The translations under genes were made by a program, and so were the position numbers. A stretch of 64,000 nt of DNA, taken from the NCBI GenBank assembly GCA_018268595.1, contig JAFDWH010000017.1, positions 79,439-143,438 of the forward strand, written 5' to 3'. Under the pieces are notes generated by a model. It had not been told where the DNA came from. It made no database searches and was given only the letters and a program-made list of their open reading frames with translations. This document shows, piece after piece, positions 26,454 through 35,519 of the stretch (within the stretch, counting starts at the first letter, position 1; every line of letters begins with the position of its first letter). The DNA is from Actinomycetota bacterium. Lineage in GTDB: Bacteria; Actinomycetota; Thermoleophilia; Solirubrobacterales; Solirubrobacteraceae.

Positions 26454-26483
26454 CGCGGACGAGTATAGGCCGACACCGTGAGG

Positions 26484-26518
26484 TTCCGACCTCGCATTTC
26501 GTGCGACGAATGTCGGAA
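26484..26518. promoter_or_regulatory. Dyad operator candidate between pucR and the response regulator
   Basis: TTCCGAC (26484-26490) and GTCGGAA (26512-26518) are perfect inverted arms; inside lies a second palindrome TTCGT-gcg-ACGAA (26498-26510). The CATTTC...ACGAATGT core recurs at 27991-28006 upstream of hyuA1 with a shorter spacer. This fits binding of PucR or the NarL-type regulator at its own and at the hyuA1 promoters. Confidence 0.45.
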
Positions 26519-26554
26519 GAAAGTAGGGCGTCTCACGTCTATCTTCGCATCACG

Positions 26555-27259
26555 ATGGATCGCATGGACCTGCAGGGGGCGGCGGACGGGGCGACACGCG
26601 TCCTCGTCGTCGACGACCACCCACTCGCCCGGCAGGGGCTTCGCCGGCTGCTCGATCATGCCCCGCGCCGATTCGCGGTGGCGGAAGCGGGCGATGGGGA
26701 GACCGCGCTGCGGCAGTTGCGCCGGCTCGCGCCGGATCTCGTCATCCTCGACCTGCACCTGCCGACCCCTCGCGGCACGAGCGCGCTGTGTCGTGAGATC
26801 ACGTCGGTCAGCCCGACGACGCGAATCCTGATCTGCACGGCCTTCGAGGACGACGACCTGATCTGCGAGTGCCTGGCCGAGGGCGCGCGGGGCTGCGTCC
26901 TCAAGGATGCGGAGACCTCCGACATCGCCACCGCGCTCGCGCGCGTCGAGGCAGGCGAGACGGTGATCGCGCCGCGGATCGCGGGACGGCTGGCGCTGCG
27001 CCTGACGGAGGAGCTGCGCGACGGCGACGGCGGCCGCCTGACGCGGCGGGAGCGCTCCGTGCTCGCGCTGCTGGGCGACGGACTGTCGAACCGCCAGATC
27101 GCAGACCGGCTGTTCCTCTCCGAGCACACGATCAAGGGCTATGTCACCAGCCTGCTGCGCAAGCTCGGAGCGAGATCCCGTCTCGAAGCTGTCGCCCTCG
27201 CCACGCGCGCCGGCCTGCTGAGACCGTCCGACGGTCGCCGCTCGCCGAGGGGATCGTGA
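26555..27259 (+). CDS. NarL/LuxR-family two-component response regulator
   Basis: 234 residues from ATG 26555 (other in-frame starts at 26501, 26510). The receiver domain has the acidic pocket VVDDH (D20, D21), phosphoacceptor D66 in VILDLHLP and K117 in CVLKDAE. A C-terminal LuxR helix-turn-helix follows: RLTRRERSVLALL then LSNRQIADRLFLSEHTIKGY. It is paired with the histidine kinase 1 bp downstream and probably controls the adjacent hydantoinase/transport operon. Confidence 0.92.
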   Translation: MDRMDLQGAADGATRVLVVDDHPLARQGLRRLLDHAPRRFAVAEAGDGETALRQLRRLAPDLVILDLHLPTPRGTSALCREITSVSPTTRILICTAFEDDDLICECLAEGARGCVLKDAETSDIATALARVEAGETVIAPRIAGRLALRLTEELRDGDGGRLTRRERSVLALLGDGLSNRQIADRLFLSEHTIKGYVTSLLRKLGARSRLEAVALATRAGLLRPSDGRRSPRGS

Positions 27260-27260
27260 C

Positions 27261-27974
27261 ATGGCGTTTGCGGCGCAGATGGCCGACGCGGCCCATGCGG
27301 CCGAGGAGCCCGGCTCCGAGCTGGTGCGGATCCGCGAGCGTCAGCGGCTCGGCATGGAGCTCCACGAGACCGTGGCGCAGACGCTGTTCGCCATCGGCGC
27401 CGAGGCGCATGCCGCACTCGACGGCGACGATGTGGCCGCCTACCAACGCGCGATGCGGTCGATCAGGGCCCTGGCGGGCGACGGGCGGCGCGATCTCCAC
27501 GCCACGCTCGCTCGCCTGAACCGCGTTCCGCCGTCGCTGTCGCTCCCGGCGTTGCTCGACGAAGAGGTCCGTGCGTTCCGGGCCGCGACCGGGATCGAGG
27601 CGAGGTTCGCCTGCTCCGGCGACCCGGAGCCGCTCGGCGACTTTCGCGAGCGGCTGCTGCTGGACACGCTCGTCGAGGCGCTCCGCAACGTCCGCAAGCA
27701 TGTGATCGATCGCGGCGGGAGACCGACCTTGGTCGCGGCAAGCCTGCGCTACCGAGACGCGTTCGTGGACTTGAGCGTGCAGAACGATGGCGTCGAGCGC
27801 ATGCCGCCCGGCGGCGGGCGCGCGGGTGGCCGCGGCTGCCTCGACCTGTTGGCGGAGCGCGCAGGTCAGCTGCGGGGCGAGCTCGAGGTGCAGCTTGCCG
27901 CGGAGTCGGGCTCCACGGTGCGGGTTCGCCTCCCCCGGTGGGGCAGCCGTCGCGTCCGACGCACGACGTTGTGA
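27261..27974 (+). CDS. Histidine kinase, NarL-partner type, without sensor domain
   Basis: 237 residues. The HisKA_3 dimerisation helix carries the phospho-His H35 in GMELHETVAQTLF, and the ATP-binding domain has the N-box LVEALRNVRKHV and a GGRGCLDLL G-region. There is no transmembrane segment or PAS/GAF domain, so it is a bare cytosolic kinase. It must be told what to sense by a partner protein or by its dimer interface. It begins 1 bp after the response regulator stop. Confidence 0.85.
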   Translation: MAFAAQMADAAHAAEEPGSELVRIRERQRLGMELHETVAQTLFAIGAEAHAALDGDDVAAYQRAMRSIRALAGDGRRDLHATLARLNRVPPSLSLPALLDEEVRAFRAATGIEARFACSGDPEPLGDFRERLLLDTLVEALRNVRKHVIDRGGRPTLVAASLRYRDAFVDLSVQNDGVERMPPGGGRAGGRGCLDLLAERAGQLRGELEVQLAAESGSTVRVRLPRWGSRRVRRTTL

Positions 27975-28111
27975 GGCTGATCGCCGCCGCCATTTCCTAC
28001 GAATGTTGGGCGACCTCCGCGAGGGCCCGGATCTAGTGTCTGTCGCGACTCGTGTGGCGGCGATGGCTGCGTGACGAGCGTCCGGTCGTTGACGTTGAGG
28101 AGAGAGAAGCG

Positions 28112-30154
28112 ATGGCGACGCGTATCGGTGTGGACGTCGGTGGGACGTTCACCGACTTGGTGTTCTTCGATGAGGCCACTGGTGAGACGCGTGTGGCCAA
28201 GGGCGCCACGACGCCGGGTCGCCAGGCTGCCGGAGTCATGGATGTCGTAGGCAGCACCGTGACGGGCGACGAGCTGGCCCGGACCGCGTACTTCCTGCAC
28301 GCCACGACGGTCGGGATCAACGCGCTGCTGGAGCGCAGAGGCGCACGCGTCGGACTGCTCGCGACCGCCGGGTTTCGCGATGTGCTGGAACTGCGTCGCG
28401 GCACGCGCGGCGACGCGATGTACGACCTGCACTATCAGCCGCAGCCTGCACTGGTTCCACGCCGTCTGCGCCTCGGCGTGGGCGAGCGGATCTTGGCTGA
28501 CGGAACGGTCGAGCGGCCCCTCGACGAGGACGACGTCGCGCGGGCGTTGGAGCTGTTCGCGGCCGAGGGCGTCGAAGCGATCGCGGTGTGCTTCCTGCAT
28601 GCCTACGCGTTCCCCGCCCACGAGCTGGAGGCCGAGCGCGTGCTGCGGCGGCTGGGGTTCGAGGGCACGATCACGTTGTCGCATCGGCTGTCGCGCGAGG
28701 TGCGCGAGTTCGAGCGTACGGCGACGAGCGTGGTGGACGCCTACGTGCGTCCGGCGGTCTCTTCCTATCTGGACCGGCTCGGTGACGGGCTGCGTGACAG
28801 TGGGTTCGGCGGCGAGGGGCTGATCACGCGATCCGGCGGCGGGTCGATCACGTTCGCCGAGGCGCAGGCACGGCCGTTCGAGACCGTGATGTCGGGTCCG
28901 GTCGCCGGTGCGGTGGGAGCCGGCGCCCTGGCGCGCGCGCTCGGTCTGTCACGCGCGATCACCGCGGACGTCGGCGGGACGAGCTTCGACACATGCCTGC
29001 TGGTGGACGGGTGGCCGCTGGTGAAGTACGAGGGCGAGGTCGGCGACCTGCCGCTGCAGACGACGTGGGTCGATGTGCGATCGATCGGCTCCGGCGGCGG
29101 GTCGGTCGTGTACGTGGACGAGAGCGCGATGTTGCGCGTGGGGCCGCAGAGCTCCGGCGCGGTCCCCGGACCGGTTTGCTACGGCCGAGGTGGCACTCAG
29201 CCCACGACCACCGACGCCGCAGCCGTCCTGGGGATGCTGGCCTTCGGCGAGCTGGCAGGCGGCTTGCGGCTCGACATCCCGGCGGCCGAGCGAGCGATCG
29301 ACGGGATCGGCGACGCGCTGGGCCTCGATCGCGACGACGTCGCGAGCGGGGTGATTGCGATCGCCGCGGCGGCGATGGCGGGCGCGGTGCGGTCGGTGTC
29401 GCTCGAGCAGGGCGAGGACCCACGCGACGCGGCACTGATCGCCTACGGCGGTGCGGGCCCGATGCTGGCCACGGTGATCGCGCGGGAGCTCGACATCGCT
29501 TCGATCGTCGTTCCGAAGCATGCTGGCAACTTCTCGGCGGCGAGCCTGCTCGGCCAGGACATCACCCGTGCCGCGTCGGTGTCGATGATCCGGCCGCTGG
29601 ACGCCGACGCCATCGCGGCAGCTTGCGACGGCGTGGGCCATCTGCGTCGTGACCTGGAAGAGCGTTCGGAGGGCAATCGGGTCGCGGCCGGAGCGCGGAC
29701 GCTGGAGCCCGCGTTGGAGCTCCGCTACCTGGGCCAGTACTACACCCTGACGGTGCCCTGGCCCGAGCCGTCTCCCGGCGACGATCCGGCCCTGCTGGCG
29801 CAGGCGTTCTCGTCTCAGTACCAGAAGGTCTTCGGCCACACGCTCGAGGCACCGGTCGAGCTCGTCGCCGTGCGGCTCACGTCGCGCGAGCCGCTGCCGG
29901 AGCGCGACGCGTCGACCGACCGGGACGCCGGCGGCGAGGCTGCGCCGGACCGCGTGCATCAGGCCTACTCCTTCGAGCTCGGTGAGCGCGTCGAGTTCGT
30001 CGTGCGCGACCGCGCCGCGTTGATCGGCCAGCCGGGCGACGGGCCGATGATCGTCCTCGAGCCGACAACCACGACCTACGTCGATGCGGGCTGGTCCGTT
30101 CGTGTCGATCCCAGCGGGGCGCTCCTTGTCGCCCGGAAGGAGGAAGGGCGATGA
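28112..30154 (+). CDS. hyuA: Hydantoinase/oxoprolinase subunit A, copy 1
   Basis: 680 residues from ATG 28112 behind GAGGAGAGAG. ASKHA-fold ATPase of the HyuA family: RIGVDVGGTFTDLVFFD (N-terminal Hydant_A_N), then TADVGGTSFDTCLLVDG of the main domain, GPVCYGRGG and a C-terminal subdomain. With HyuB it forms ATP-dependent amidohydrolases (N-methylhydantoinase, 5-oxoprolinase) or, in relatives, acetone/acetophenone carboxylases. Which of these applies cannot be told. Overlaps hyuB by 4 bp. Copy 2 at 48557 is very similar along its whole length. Confidence 0.92.
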   Translation: MATRIGVDVGGTFTDLVFFDEATGETRVAKGATTPGRQAAGVMDVVGSTVTGDELARTAYFLHATTVGINALLERRGARVGLLATAGFRDVLELRRGTRGDAMYDLHYQPQPALVPRRLRLGVGERILADGTVERPLDEDDVARALELFAAEGVEAIAVCFLHAYAFPAHELEAERVLRRLGFEGTITLSHRLSREVREFERTATSVVDAYVRPAVSSYLDRLGDGLRDSGFGGEGLITRSGGGSITFAEAQARPFETVMSGPVAGAVGAGALARALGLSRAITADVGGTSFDTCLLVDGWPLVKYEGEVGDLPLQTTWVDVRSIGSGGGSVVYVDESAMLRVGPQSSGAVPGPVCYGRGGTQPTTTDAAAVLGMLAFGELAGGLRLDIPAAERAIDGIGDALGLDRDDVASGVIAIAAAAMAGAVRSVSLEQGEDPRDAALIAYGGAGPMLATVIARELDIASIVVPKHAGNFSAASLLGQDITRAASVSMIRPLDADAIAAACDGVGHLRRDLEERSEGNRVAAGARTLEPALELRYLGQYYTLTVPWPEPSPGDDPALLAQAFSSQYQKVFGHTLEAPVELVAVRLTSREPLPERDASTDRDAGGEAAPDRVHQAYSFELGERVEFVVRDRAALIGQPGDGPMIVLEPTTTTYVDAGWSVRVDPSGALLVARKEEGR

Positions 30155-31863
30155 GCACCGCCGACCTCTCGGCCGCCGAGCGCGGTTCGTCGATGGTGGC
30201 TGACCCCGCCACGACCGAGGTGATTCGCTACGGCCTCGAGGCTGCGGCCGACCAGATGCGCGTCAACCTCTGCCGCACCGCGTTCTCGCCGGTCATCTAC
30301 GACGCGCAGGACTTCGCGGCGGCCCTGTACGACGCCGATGTCCGACTGCTCGCGCAGGCGCGCTCGATGCCGGGCTTCCTGGGCACGATGGGCTACTGCA
30401 TCGAGGCGCTGGTGGAGCGGGTCGGTGGTCCGGAGGCGCTGCGTGAGGGTGATGTCGTCTTCTCGACGTATGGCTATGACATCGGTTCGCATCAGCAGGA
30501 CGCGGTCGTGGTGGTGCCGGGGTTCTTCGAGGGCGATCTGGTCGGCTATGCGGTGATCAAGGCGCACCATCTCGACATCGGCGCCAAGGACCCCTACTGC
30601 ACCGATACGACCGACATCTTTCAGGAGGGGACGATCTTTCCTGGGGTGCGGATCTACTCGGCGGGGGTGCGCAACGAGGACCTGTATCGGACGATCCTGG
30701 CCAACTCGCGCGCGCCTCACGCGCTCGCGGGCGACCTCGACGCGCAGATCGGCGCCGCCCAGGTCGGCCTGCGCGAGCTCAACCGCCTGCTGGAGCGCTT
30801 CGGCCGCACGCGCTTCGAGGCGGCGGTGGAGCGGATCCTCGACCACGGCGAGCGCGTCATGCGCGACTTTCTCCGCACCGTTCCCGACGGCCGCTACCGC
30901 GCCGAAGGGGCGATGGACGACAACGCGGTCGATCCGGGCATCCCGGTGCCGCTCGACGTCGACATCGAGGTGCGCGGCGACGAGATCTCGATCGACCTCA
31001 CCGGGAGCGCCGACCAGCAGCGCGGACCGGTCAACTCGCCGCGCGCGATGACCGTCTCGCAGACACGCGTCGCGATCGTCTCGCTCGTCGGCAGAGGAGG
31101 ATCGGTCAACGAGGGGTGGTTCCGCCCGATCGACATCAAGACCCGGCCGGGCTCGGTCCTCGAGCCGACCCCGCCCGCACCGATCTTCCTGTACGGCTGG
31201 GCCGGGTCCTTCGCGATGGCGCTCGTGCATCGCGCCCTCGCCGACGCCGTCCCGGACGCGGTCCCCGCCGACAACGGCGGCCACGGCGGATTCGCGACCT
31301 GGGGCGTCGACGGCGACAGAGGCTTCTGGATGGTCTGGATGGCTCACGCCGTCGGGATGGGCGCGAGCGCACGCGGCGACATGACCACGCCGCTGCTGTC
31401 GATGCCCGTGTCGGGGCTCAAGACCAATCCGGTCGAGGTGTCGGAGCTCGGCTCCCACGTGGTCGTGGAGCGGCTCGAGCTCGCGGTCGACTCCGGCGGT
31501 GCCGGGCGCTTCCGCGGAGGGCTCGGCGTAGAGGGCACGTATCGCGCACGCGACGCTCAGCTGCTGATCGGCTTGCTGGACCGCACGCAGCTGCCCCCGT
31601 GGGGCCTGCACGGCGGCCAGGATGCACGCCCCAACGGGGCGCTGCTGCGGCTGCCCGACGGCACCGAGCGCGAGATCGTCAAGGTGACCTCGCTGCCGCT
31701 GGAGCCCGGGACGATCCTCGAGTACCGGACCGGTGGTGGCGGCGGCTACGGCCCGCCGAGCGAGCGCGACCCCGAAGCTGTGCGGGCCGACCTGCGCGAC
31801 GGATACATCACCGAGCAGGCCGCGCGGCGCGACTACCCGCACGCGTTCTCCGAACCTCGCTAG
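30151..31863 (+). CDS. hyuB: Hydantoinase/oxoprolinase subunit B, copy 1
   Basis: 570 residues, start ATG overlapping the hyuA stop (ATGA). HyuB family: TTEVIRYGLEAAADQMRVNL at the N-terminus, then VVFSTYGYDIGSHQQDAVVV and KAHHLDIGAK corresponding to the conserved ND-x-x-x-GG-H and AHH-x-D-x-GG metal-like motifs, and a glycine-rich GGGGGYGPPSERDPE end. It is the catalytic partner of HyuA. Bases 30421-30720 use many T-ending codons unlike the flanks and are nearly identical to copy 2 (50874-51173). Confidence 0.92.
   Translation: MSTADLSAAERGSSMVADPATTEVIRYGLEAAADQMRVNLCRTAFSPVIYDAQDFAAALYDADVRLLAQARSMPGFLGTMGYCIEALVERVGGPEALREGDVVFSTYGYDIGSHQQDAVVVVPGFFEGDLVGYAVIKAHHLDIGAKDPYCTDTTDIFQEGTIFPGVRIYSAGVRNEDLYRTILANSRAPHALAGDLDAQIGAAQVGLRELNRLLERFGRTRFEAAVERILDHGERVMRDFLRTVPDGRYRAEGAMDDNAVDPGIPVPLDVDIEVRGDEISIDLTGSADQQRGPVNSPRAMTVSQTRVAIVSLVGRGGSVNEGWFRPIDIKTRPGSVLEPTPPAPIFLYGWAGSFAMALVHRALADAVPDAVPADNGGHGGFATWGVDGDRGFWMVWMAHAVGMGASARGDMTTPLLSMPVSGLKTNPVEVSELGSHVVVERLELAVDSGGAGRFRGGLGVEGTYRARDAQLLIGLLDRTQLPPWGLHGGQDARPNGALLRLPDGTEREIVKVTSLPLEPGTILEYRTGGGGGYGPPSERDPEAVRADLRDGYITEQAARRDYPHAFSEPR
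30421..30720 (+). repeat. Near-identical tract shared with hyuB copy 2
   Basis: Aligned by eye with 50874-51173 (offset 20,453), this segment shows about a dozen mismatches in some 290 bases, whereas flanking parts of the two genes differ far more. The tract keeps unusual T-ending codons (GGT, GAT, TAT) in both copies. The pattern suggests gene conversion or strong recent exchange. Confidence 0.6.
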
Positions 31864-31876
31864 CCGGGGACGCGGA

Positions 31877-33442
31877 ATGCGGACGCTCACCACATCGCCC
31901 CGGGCCCGGCACGCGGCTGAGGAAGGCGCACCGTCCGGGGCGGCCGTCGCACTGGAGAACGTCGGCAAGACGTTCGGCGCCGTGCGTGCACTGCATCAGG
32001 TCTCCGTTCGGGTCGAGCCCGGCACGATCCACGCGCTCGTCGGCGAGAACGGCGCGGGCAAGTCGACCCTCGGGAAGATCATCGCCGGGGTCCATGCGCC
32101 GGACGCGGGCCAGGTGATCGTCGACGGCCGGCGCCGACGCTACGGATCGCCGCACGACGCGCTGCGGGACGGCGTGACGATCGTCGCCCAGGAGCTGGCC
32201 CTGATGCCGCGCCGGTCCGTCGCCGAGAACGTGGTGCTGGGCGACTTTCCGAGCCGGCTGGGGTGCCTGGATCGTCACGCGTTGCGCAGGCGCTACGACG
32301 CGCTGGTCGAGCAGGCCGGGTTCGTGCTGCCAGCCGATGCGCTGGTCGGCGATCTGCGGCTGGCCGACCAGCAGAAGGTGGAGATCCTGCGCGCGCTGGC
32401 CCGGGGAGCACGGCTGATCGTGATGGATGAGCCGACTGCGGCGCTGGCCCAGGAGGAGACCGAGCAGCTGCTCGCGATCGTCCGCGCGCTTCGCGACCAA
32501 GGCACGACGATCGTGTACGTGTCGCACTTCCTCACGGAGGTCCTGGCCGTGGCCGACACCGTCACGGTGCTGCGCGACGGCCGTCTGATCGCCACCGCGC
32601 CGGCGCGCGAGGAGACGGAGGCGGGCTTGATCGCCAAGATGATCGGGCGATCGCTCGACGCGGCGTTCCCGCCGCGGCCCGCGGTCCCCGACAAGGCGCC
32701 CGCGGTGCTGCGTGTGCGCGGGCTCAGCGCCGGCAACGCGATCCACGACGTGTCATTCGAGGTGCGTGCCGGTGAGGTGCTCGGCTTTGCCGGCCTCGTC
32801 GGCAGCGGGCGGTCGGAGGTCGCGCTCGCCATCTCCGGGGCGCTGCGGCCCGAGGCGGGCAGCGTCGAGCTCGACGGGAGGCCGATCGCGCCGCGCTCGC
32901 CCGGTGGCGCGACGCGCCTGGGGATCGCGTTGCTGCCGGAGTCGCGCAAGACGCAGGGGCTGATCCTCGGTCGCTCGATCGCCGAGAACGTGGCGTTGCC
33001 GCACCTGCGGCATGTCTCGCGGTTCGGCGTCGTCAGCCGTCGCCGGGAGCGGCGGGTGACCTCGGAGGTCGCGACGCGTCTGGACGTGCGCGCACCCAGC
33101 GTCGCCACGCCGGTCGGCGCGCTCTCGGGTGGGAATCAGCAGAAGGTGCTCTTCGCGAAGGCGCTGCTGCGGCCACCGCGGGTGCTCATCGCCGACGAGC
33201 CCACGCGCGGCGTGGACATCGCGGCCAAGCGCGCGATCTACGACCTGATCGTCGGCTTGGCGCGAGACGGCATGGCCGTCGTGCTGATCTCGTCGGAGCT
33301 GGAGGAGGTGCTCGCGCTCGCCCATCGCGTGTGCGTGATGCGGGCCGGGCGGATCGTCTCCACGCTCGACGGCGGCGACGTGAGCGAGCAAGCGGTGATG
33401 GTGGCCGCGTTCGGGTCGGACGAGGCAGGAGGCGGGCGATGA
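31877..33442 (+). CDS. Ribose-type ABC importer ATP-binding protein (two ABC domains), system 1
   Basis: 521 residues from ATG 31877. Tandem ABC domains of the RbsA/MglA class: Walker A GENGAGKST with LADQQKVEILRALA signature and MDEPTAAL Walker B in the first; the second has the degenerate GLVGSGRSE Walker A typical of the class and LSGGNQQKVLFAK plus ADEPTRGVD. It powers uptake with the permease (4-bp overlap) and lipoprotein downstream. CUT2 importers take sugars, autoinducer-2 and other small polyols; the catabolic neighbours point to a non-sugar substrate. Confidence 0.93.
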   Translation: MRTLTTSPRARHAAEEGAPSGAAVALENVGKTFGAVRALHQVSVRVEPGTIHALVGENGAGKSTLGKIIAGVHAPDAGQVIVDGRRRRYGSPHDALRDGVTIVAQELALMPRRSVAENVVLGDFPSRLGCLDRHALRRRYDALVEQAGFVLPADALVGDLRLADQQKVEILRALARGARLIVMDEPTAALAQEETEQLLAIVRALRDQGTTIVYVSHFLTEVLAVADTVTVLRDGRLIATAPAREETEAGLIAKMIGRSLDAAFPPRPAVPDKAPAVLRVRGLSAGNAIHDVSFEVRAGEVLGFAGLVGSGRSEVALAISGALRPEAGSVELDGRPIAPRSPGGATRLGIALLPESRKTQGLILGRSIAENVALPHLRHVSRFGVVSRRRERRVTSEVATRLDVRAPSVATPVGALSGGNQQKVLFAKALLRPPRVLIADEPTRGVDIAAKRAIYDLIVGLARDGMAVVLISSELEEVLALAHRVCVMRAGRIVSTLDGGDVSEQAVMVAAFGSDEAGGGR

Positions 33443-34428
33443 GCGTTCCCGATACCGCGACCCCGATCGCCGCCGCCGGCCGATCGCGGACTTCGCTGCG
33501 GCTCGCGGCATTGCGCGACTACGGCATCGTCGCGAGCTTCCTGGCGTTGCTCCTGGTGCTGTCGGTCTCGAGCGACGCGTTCCTGACGACGACGAACCTG
33601 CTCAACATCCTCGACCAGTGGTCGCCGACGCTGATCATGGCCGCATCGAGCACGATCGTGTTCGTCGCAGGCGGGTTCGACCTGTCGATTGGTTCGATCT
33701 TCGGCCTCGCCGGGGTCATCGCGGCGCTCCTGGCCGACAAGGTCGGCGTCGTCCCGGCGATGCTGCTCGGCCTCGGCGCTGGCGCGACGTGCGGGCTGAT
33801 CAACGGACTCCTGGCGACGTATGGGCGGATCAACCCCTTCATCACGACGCTGGCGACGATGATGATGATCCTGGGCATCGGCTTCGTCTTGACGGGCGGC
33901 AATCTGATCTCGGTCACCGAACCGGGGTTCACCGAGCTCGGCACCGGCTCCTTCCTCGGTCTCGACTACACGATCTGGGTGGCGGCGCTGTTCGTCGGCG
34001 GCTGCGGCTTCCTCCTCTCGCGCACCTTGTACGGCCGTTACGCGTTCGCTGTCGGCGGCAACCCCGAGGCCGCCTGGCTGTCGGGCGTGAGGGTGAATCG
34101 CGTGCGCGTGATCGCGTTCGTGCTGAGCGGCACGTCGGCCGCGCTCGCCGGCCTGCTCGCCGCCTCTCGCGTCTCGACCGGTCAGGCCGACGCCGGCGGC
34201 CTGAACCTTGCGCTCGACGCCGTCACCGGCGTCGTGCTCGGCGGTGTGAGCATCGCCGGAGGGGAGGGCGCGATCTGGCGCACCGGGCTCGGTGTGCTGC
34301 TCCTCGCCTTGATCGGCAACGGCTTCAACTTGCTGGGCATCGACGCGACGTATCAACGCATCGTCCAGGGCGCCATCATCCTCGCCGCCGTCGGCGTGGA
34401 TGCGTGGGCCAGGACCGCCCGACCCTAG
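33439..34428 (+). CDS. Ribose-type ABC importer permease, system 1
   Basis: 329 residues, about 8-10 membrane helices. RbsC-class signatures: FVAGGFDLSIGSIFGLAG, GLINGLLATYGRINPFI, and near the end VTGVVLGGVSIAGGEG. It forms the homodimeric membrane channel with the ATPase. The ATG overlaps the ATPase stop by 4 bp. Confidence 0.93.
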   Translation: MSVPDTATPIAAAGRSRTSLRLAALRDYGIVASFLALLLVLSVSSDAFLTTTNLLNILDQWSPTLIMAASSTIVFVAGGFDLSIGSIFGLAGVIAALLADKVGVVPAMLLGLGAGATCGLINGLLATYGRINPFITTLATMMMILGIGFVLTGGNLISVTEPGFTELGTGSFLGLDYTIWVAALFVGGCGFLLSRTLYGRYAFAVGGNPEAAWLSGVRVNRVRVIAFVLSGTSAALAGLLAASRVSTGQADAGGLNLALDAVTGVVLGGVSIAGGEGAIWRTGLGVLLLALIGNGFNLLGIDATYQRIVQGAIILAAVGVDAWARTARP

Positions 34429-34460
34429 AGCCTCTCGGTTTCTCGGAAGGAGACCACACC

Positions 34461-35516
34461 ATGTATGGACGGGTTCTCGCAGGACTCTGTGCGCTCGCAG
34501 TCGCCATGACGTTGGCGGCATGTGGGAGCTCCGACTCCGGCGACAAGACGAAGGCCGCCGGAGGAGCCGGCACGACGGCAAGCACGAAGCCGCTGAACAT
34601 CGGCGTCTTCGCGACACAAGCCAACGCGTTCTTCGCGAAGCAGACGGAGACCGCTCGCGAGTGGGCCGCGAAGAACGGAGCCAAGGTCACCGTCTACGAC
34701 CCGGGCTTCGACCCGCAGAAGCAGTTTGCGCAGATCCAGGACGCGATCGCGCAGGGCAAGCTCGACGGCATGGTCATCGCGCCGCTGAACGGACCCTCGC
34801 TTGCGCCGCTCGCGGCGCAGGCCCACAAGGCCGGTATCGCCACGGTCGCGGTCAGCACCCCGCTCAGCACGGATTACGCCAGCACCGATCCGAAGGTGCC
34901 AGGGCTCGACGGGTTGGTCTGGGAGCCGCTGGTCAACGTCGGCGACATCCTGGCCAGACAGGTCGCCGCCGCGTGCGAGGGGATCGACCCCTGCAAGGCG
35001 GTGTACCTGTCGGTTTCGCCGACCCTGCCCGCCGAGACGGCCCTGTACAACGCCTACGAGCAGACGCTCAAGAGCCACGCGAACATCACCGTACTGCCGC
35101 AGATGGGCCCGACGATGGCGCAGCGCGGGCCGACCGTGGGCATCACCCAGGACCTGCTGCAGGCGCACCCGGACGTCAACGTGATCGCGTCCTCCGACCA
35201 GGCGCTGTTCGGGGCCGAGGTCGCCCTGAAGAAGGCCGGCAAGAGCATCGGGACGGGGCCGGGCGACGTCCGCCTGGTGGGCAGCGGAGGAACGGTGGAC
35301 GGGGTGCAGCGCGTCGCGGACGGCGCGTGGGCTTCGACGCACATCGCCCTCCCGGTCGAGACGATGACGCAGGCGCTGACCATCCTCGAGGACGCGATCT
35401 CGGGCAAGCTCACGGCGCCGAAGGGGCTCGATCCGGTGGCAGACAGCAAGTATCCGTCTGTCATGACCAAGGAGGCCGTCAAGCAGAGCGGCTTCCGGGG
35501 CGAGTACAACGGCTGA
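34461..35516 (+). CDS. Ribose-type ABC substrate-binding lipoprotein, system 1
   Basis: 351 residues from ATG 34461 behind AAGGAGA. Lipobox LAAC (Cys21) anchors it outside the membrane; a Ser/Gly/Thr linker leads into a periplasmic-binding-protein type I fold (LNIGVFATQANAFFAKQTE, DPQKQFAQIQDAIAQGKLDG, VNVIASSDQALFGAEVALKK). It delivers the substrate to the importer. It is clearly homologous to the binding protein at 41444 but diverged, so the two importers may take different ligands. Confidence 0.92.
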   Translation: MYGRVLAGLCALAVAMTLAACGSSDSGDKTKAAGGAGTTASTKPLNIGVFATQANAFFAKQTETAREWAAKNGAKVTVYDPGFDPQKQFAQIQDAIAQGKLDGMVIAPLNGPSLAPLAAQAHKAGIATVAVSTPLSTDYASTDPKVPGLDGLVWEPLVNVGDILARQVAAACEGIDPCKAVYLSVSPTLPAETALYNAYEQTLKSHANITVLPQMGPTMAQRGPTVGITQDLLQAHPDVNVIASSDQALFGAEVALKKAGKSIGTGPGDVRLVGSGGTVDGVQRVADGAWASTHIALPVETMTQALTILEDAISGKLTAPKGLDPVADSKYPSVMTKEAVKQSGFRGEYNG

Positions 35517-35519
35517 GTC

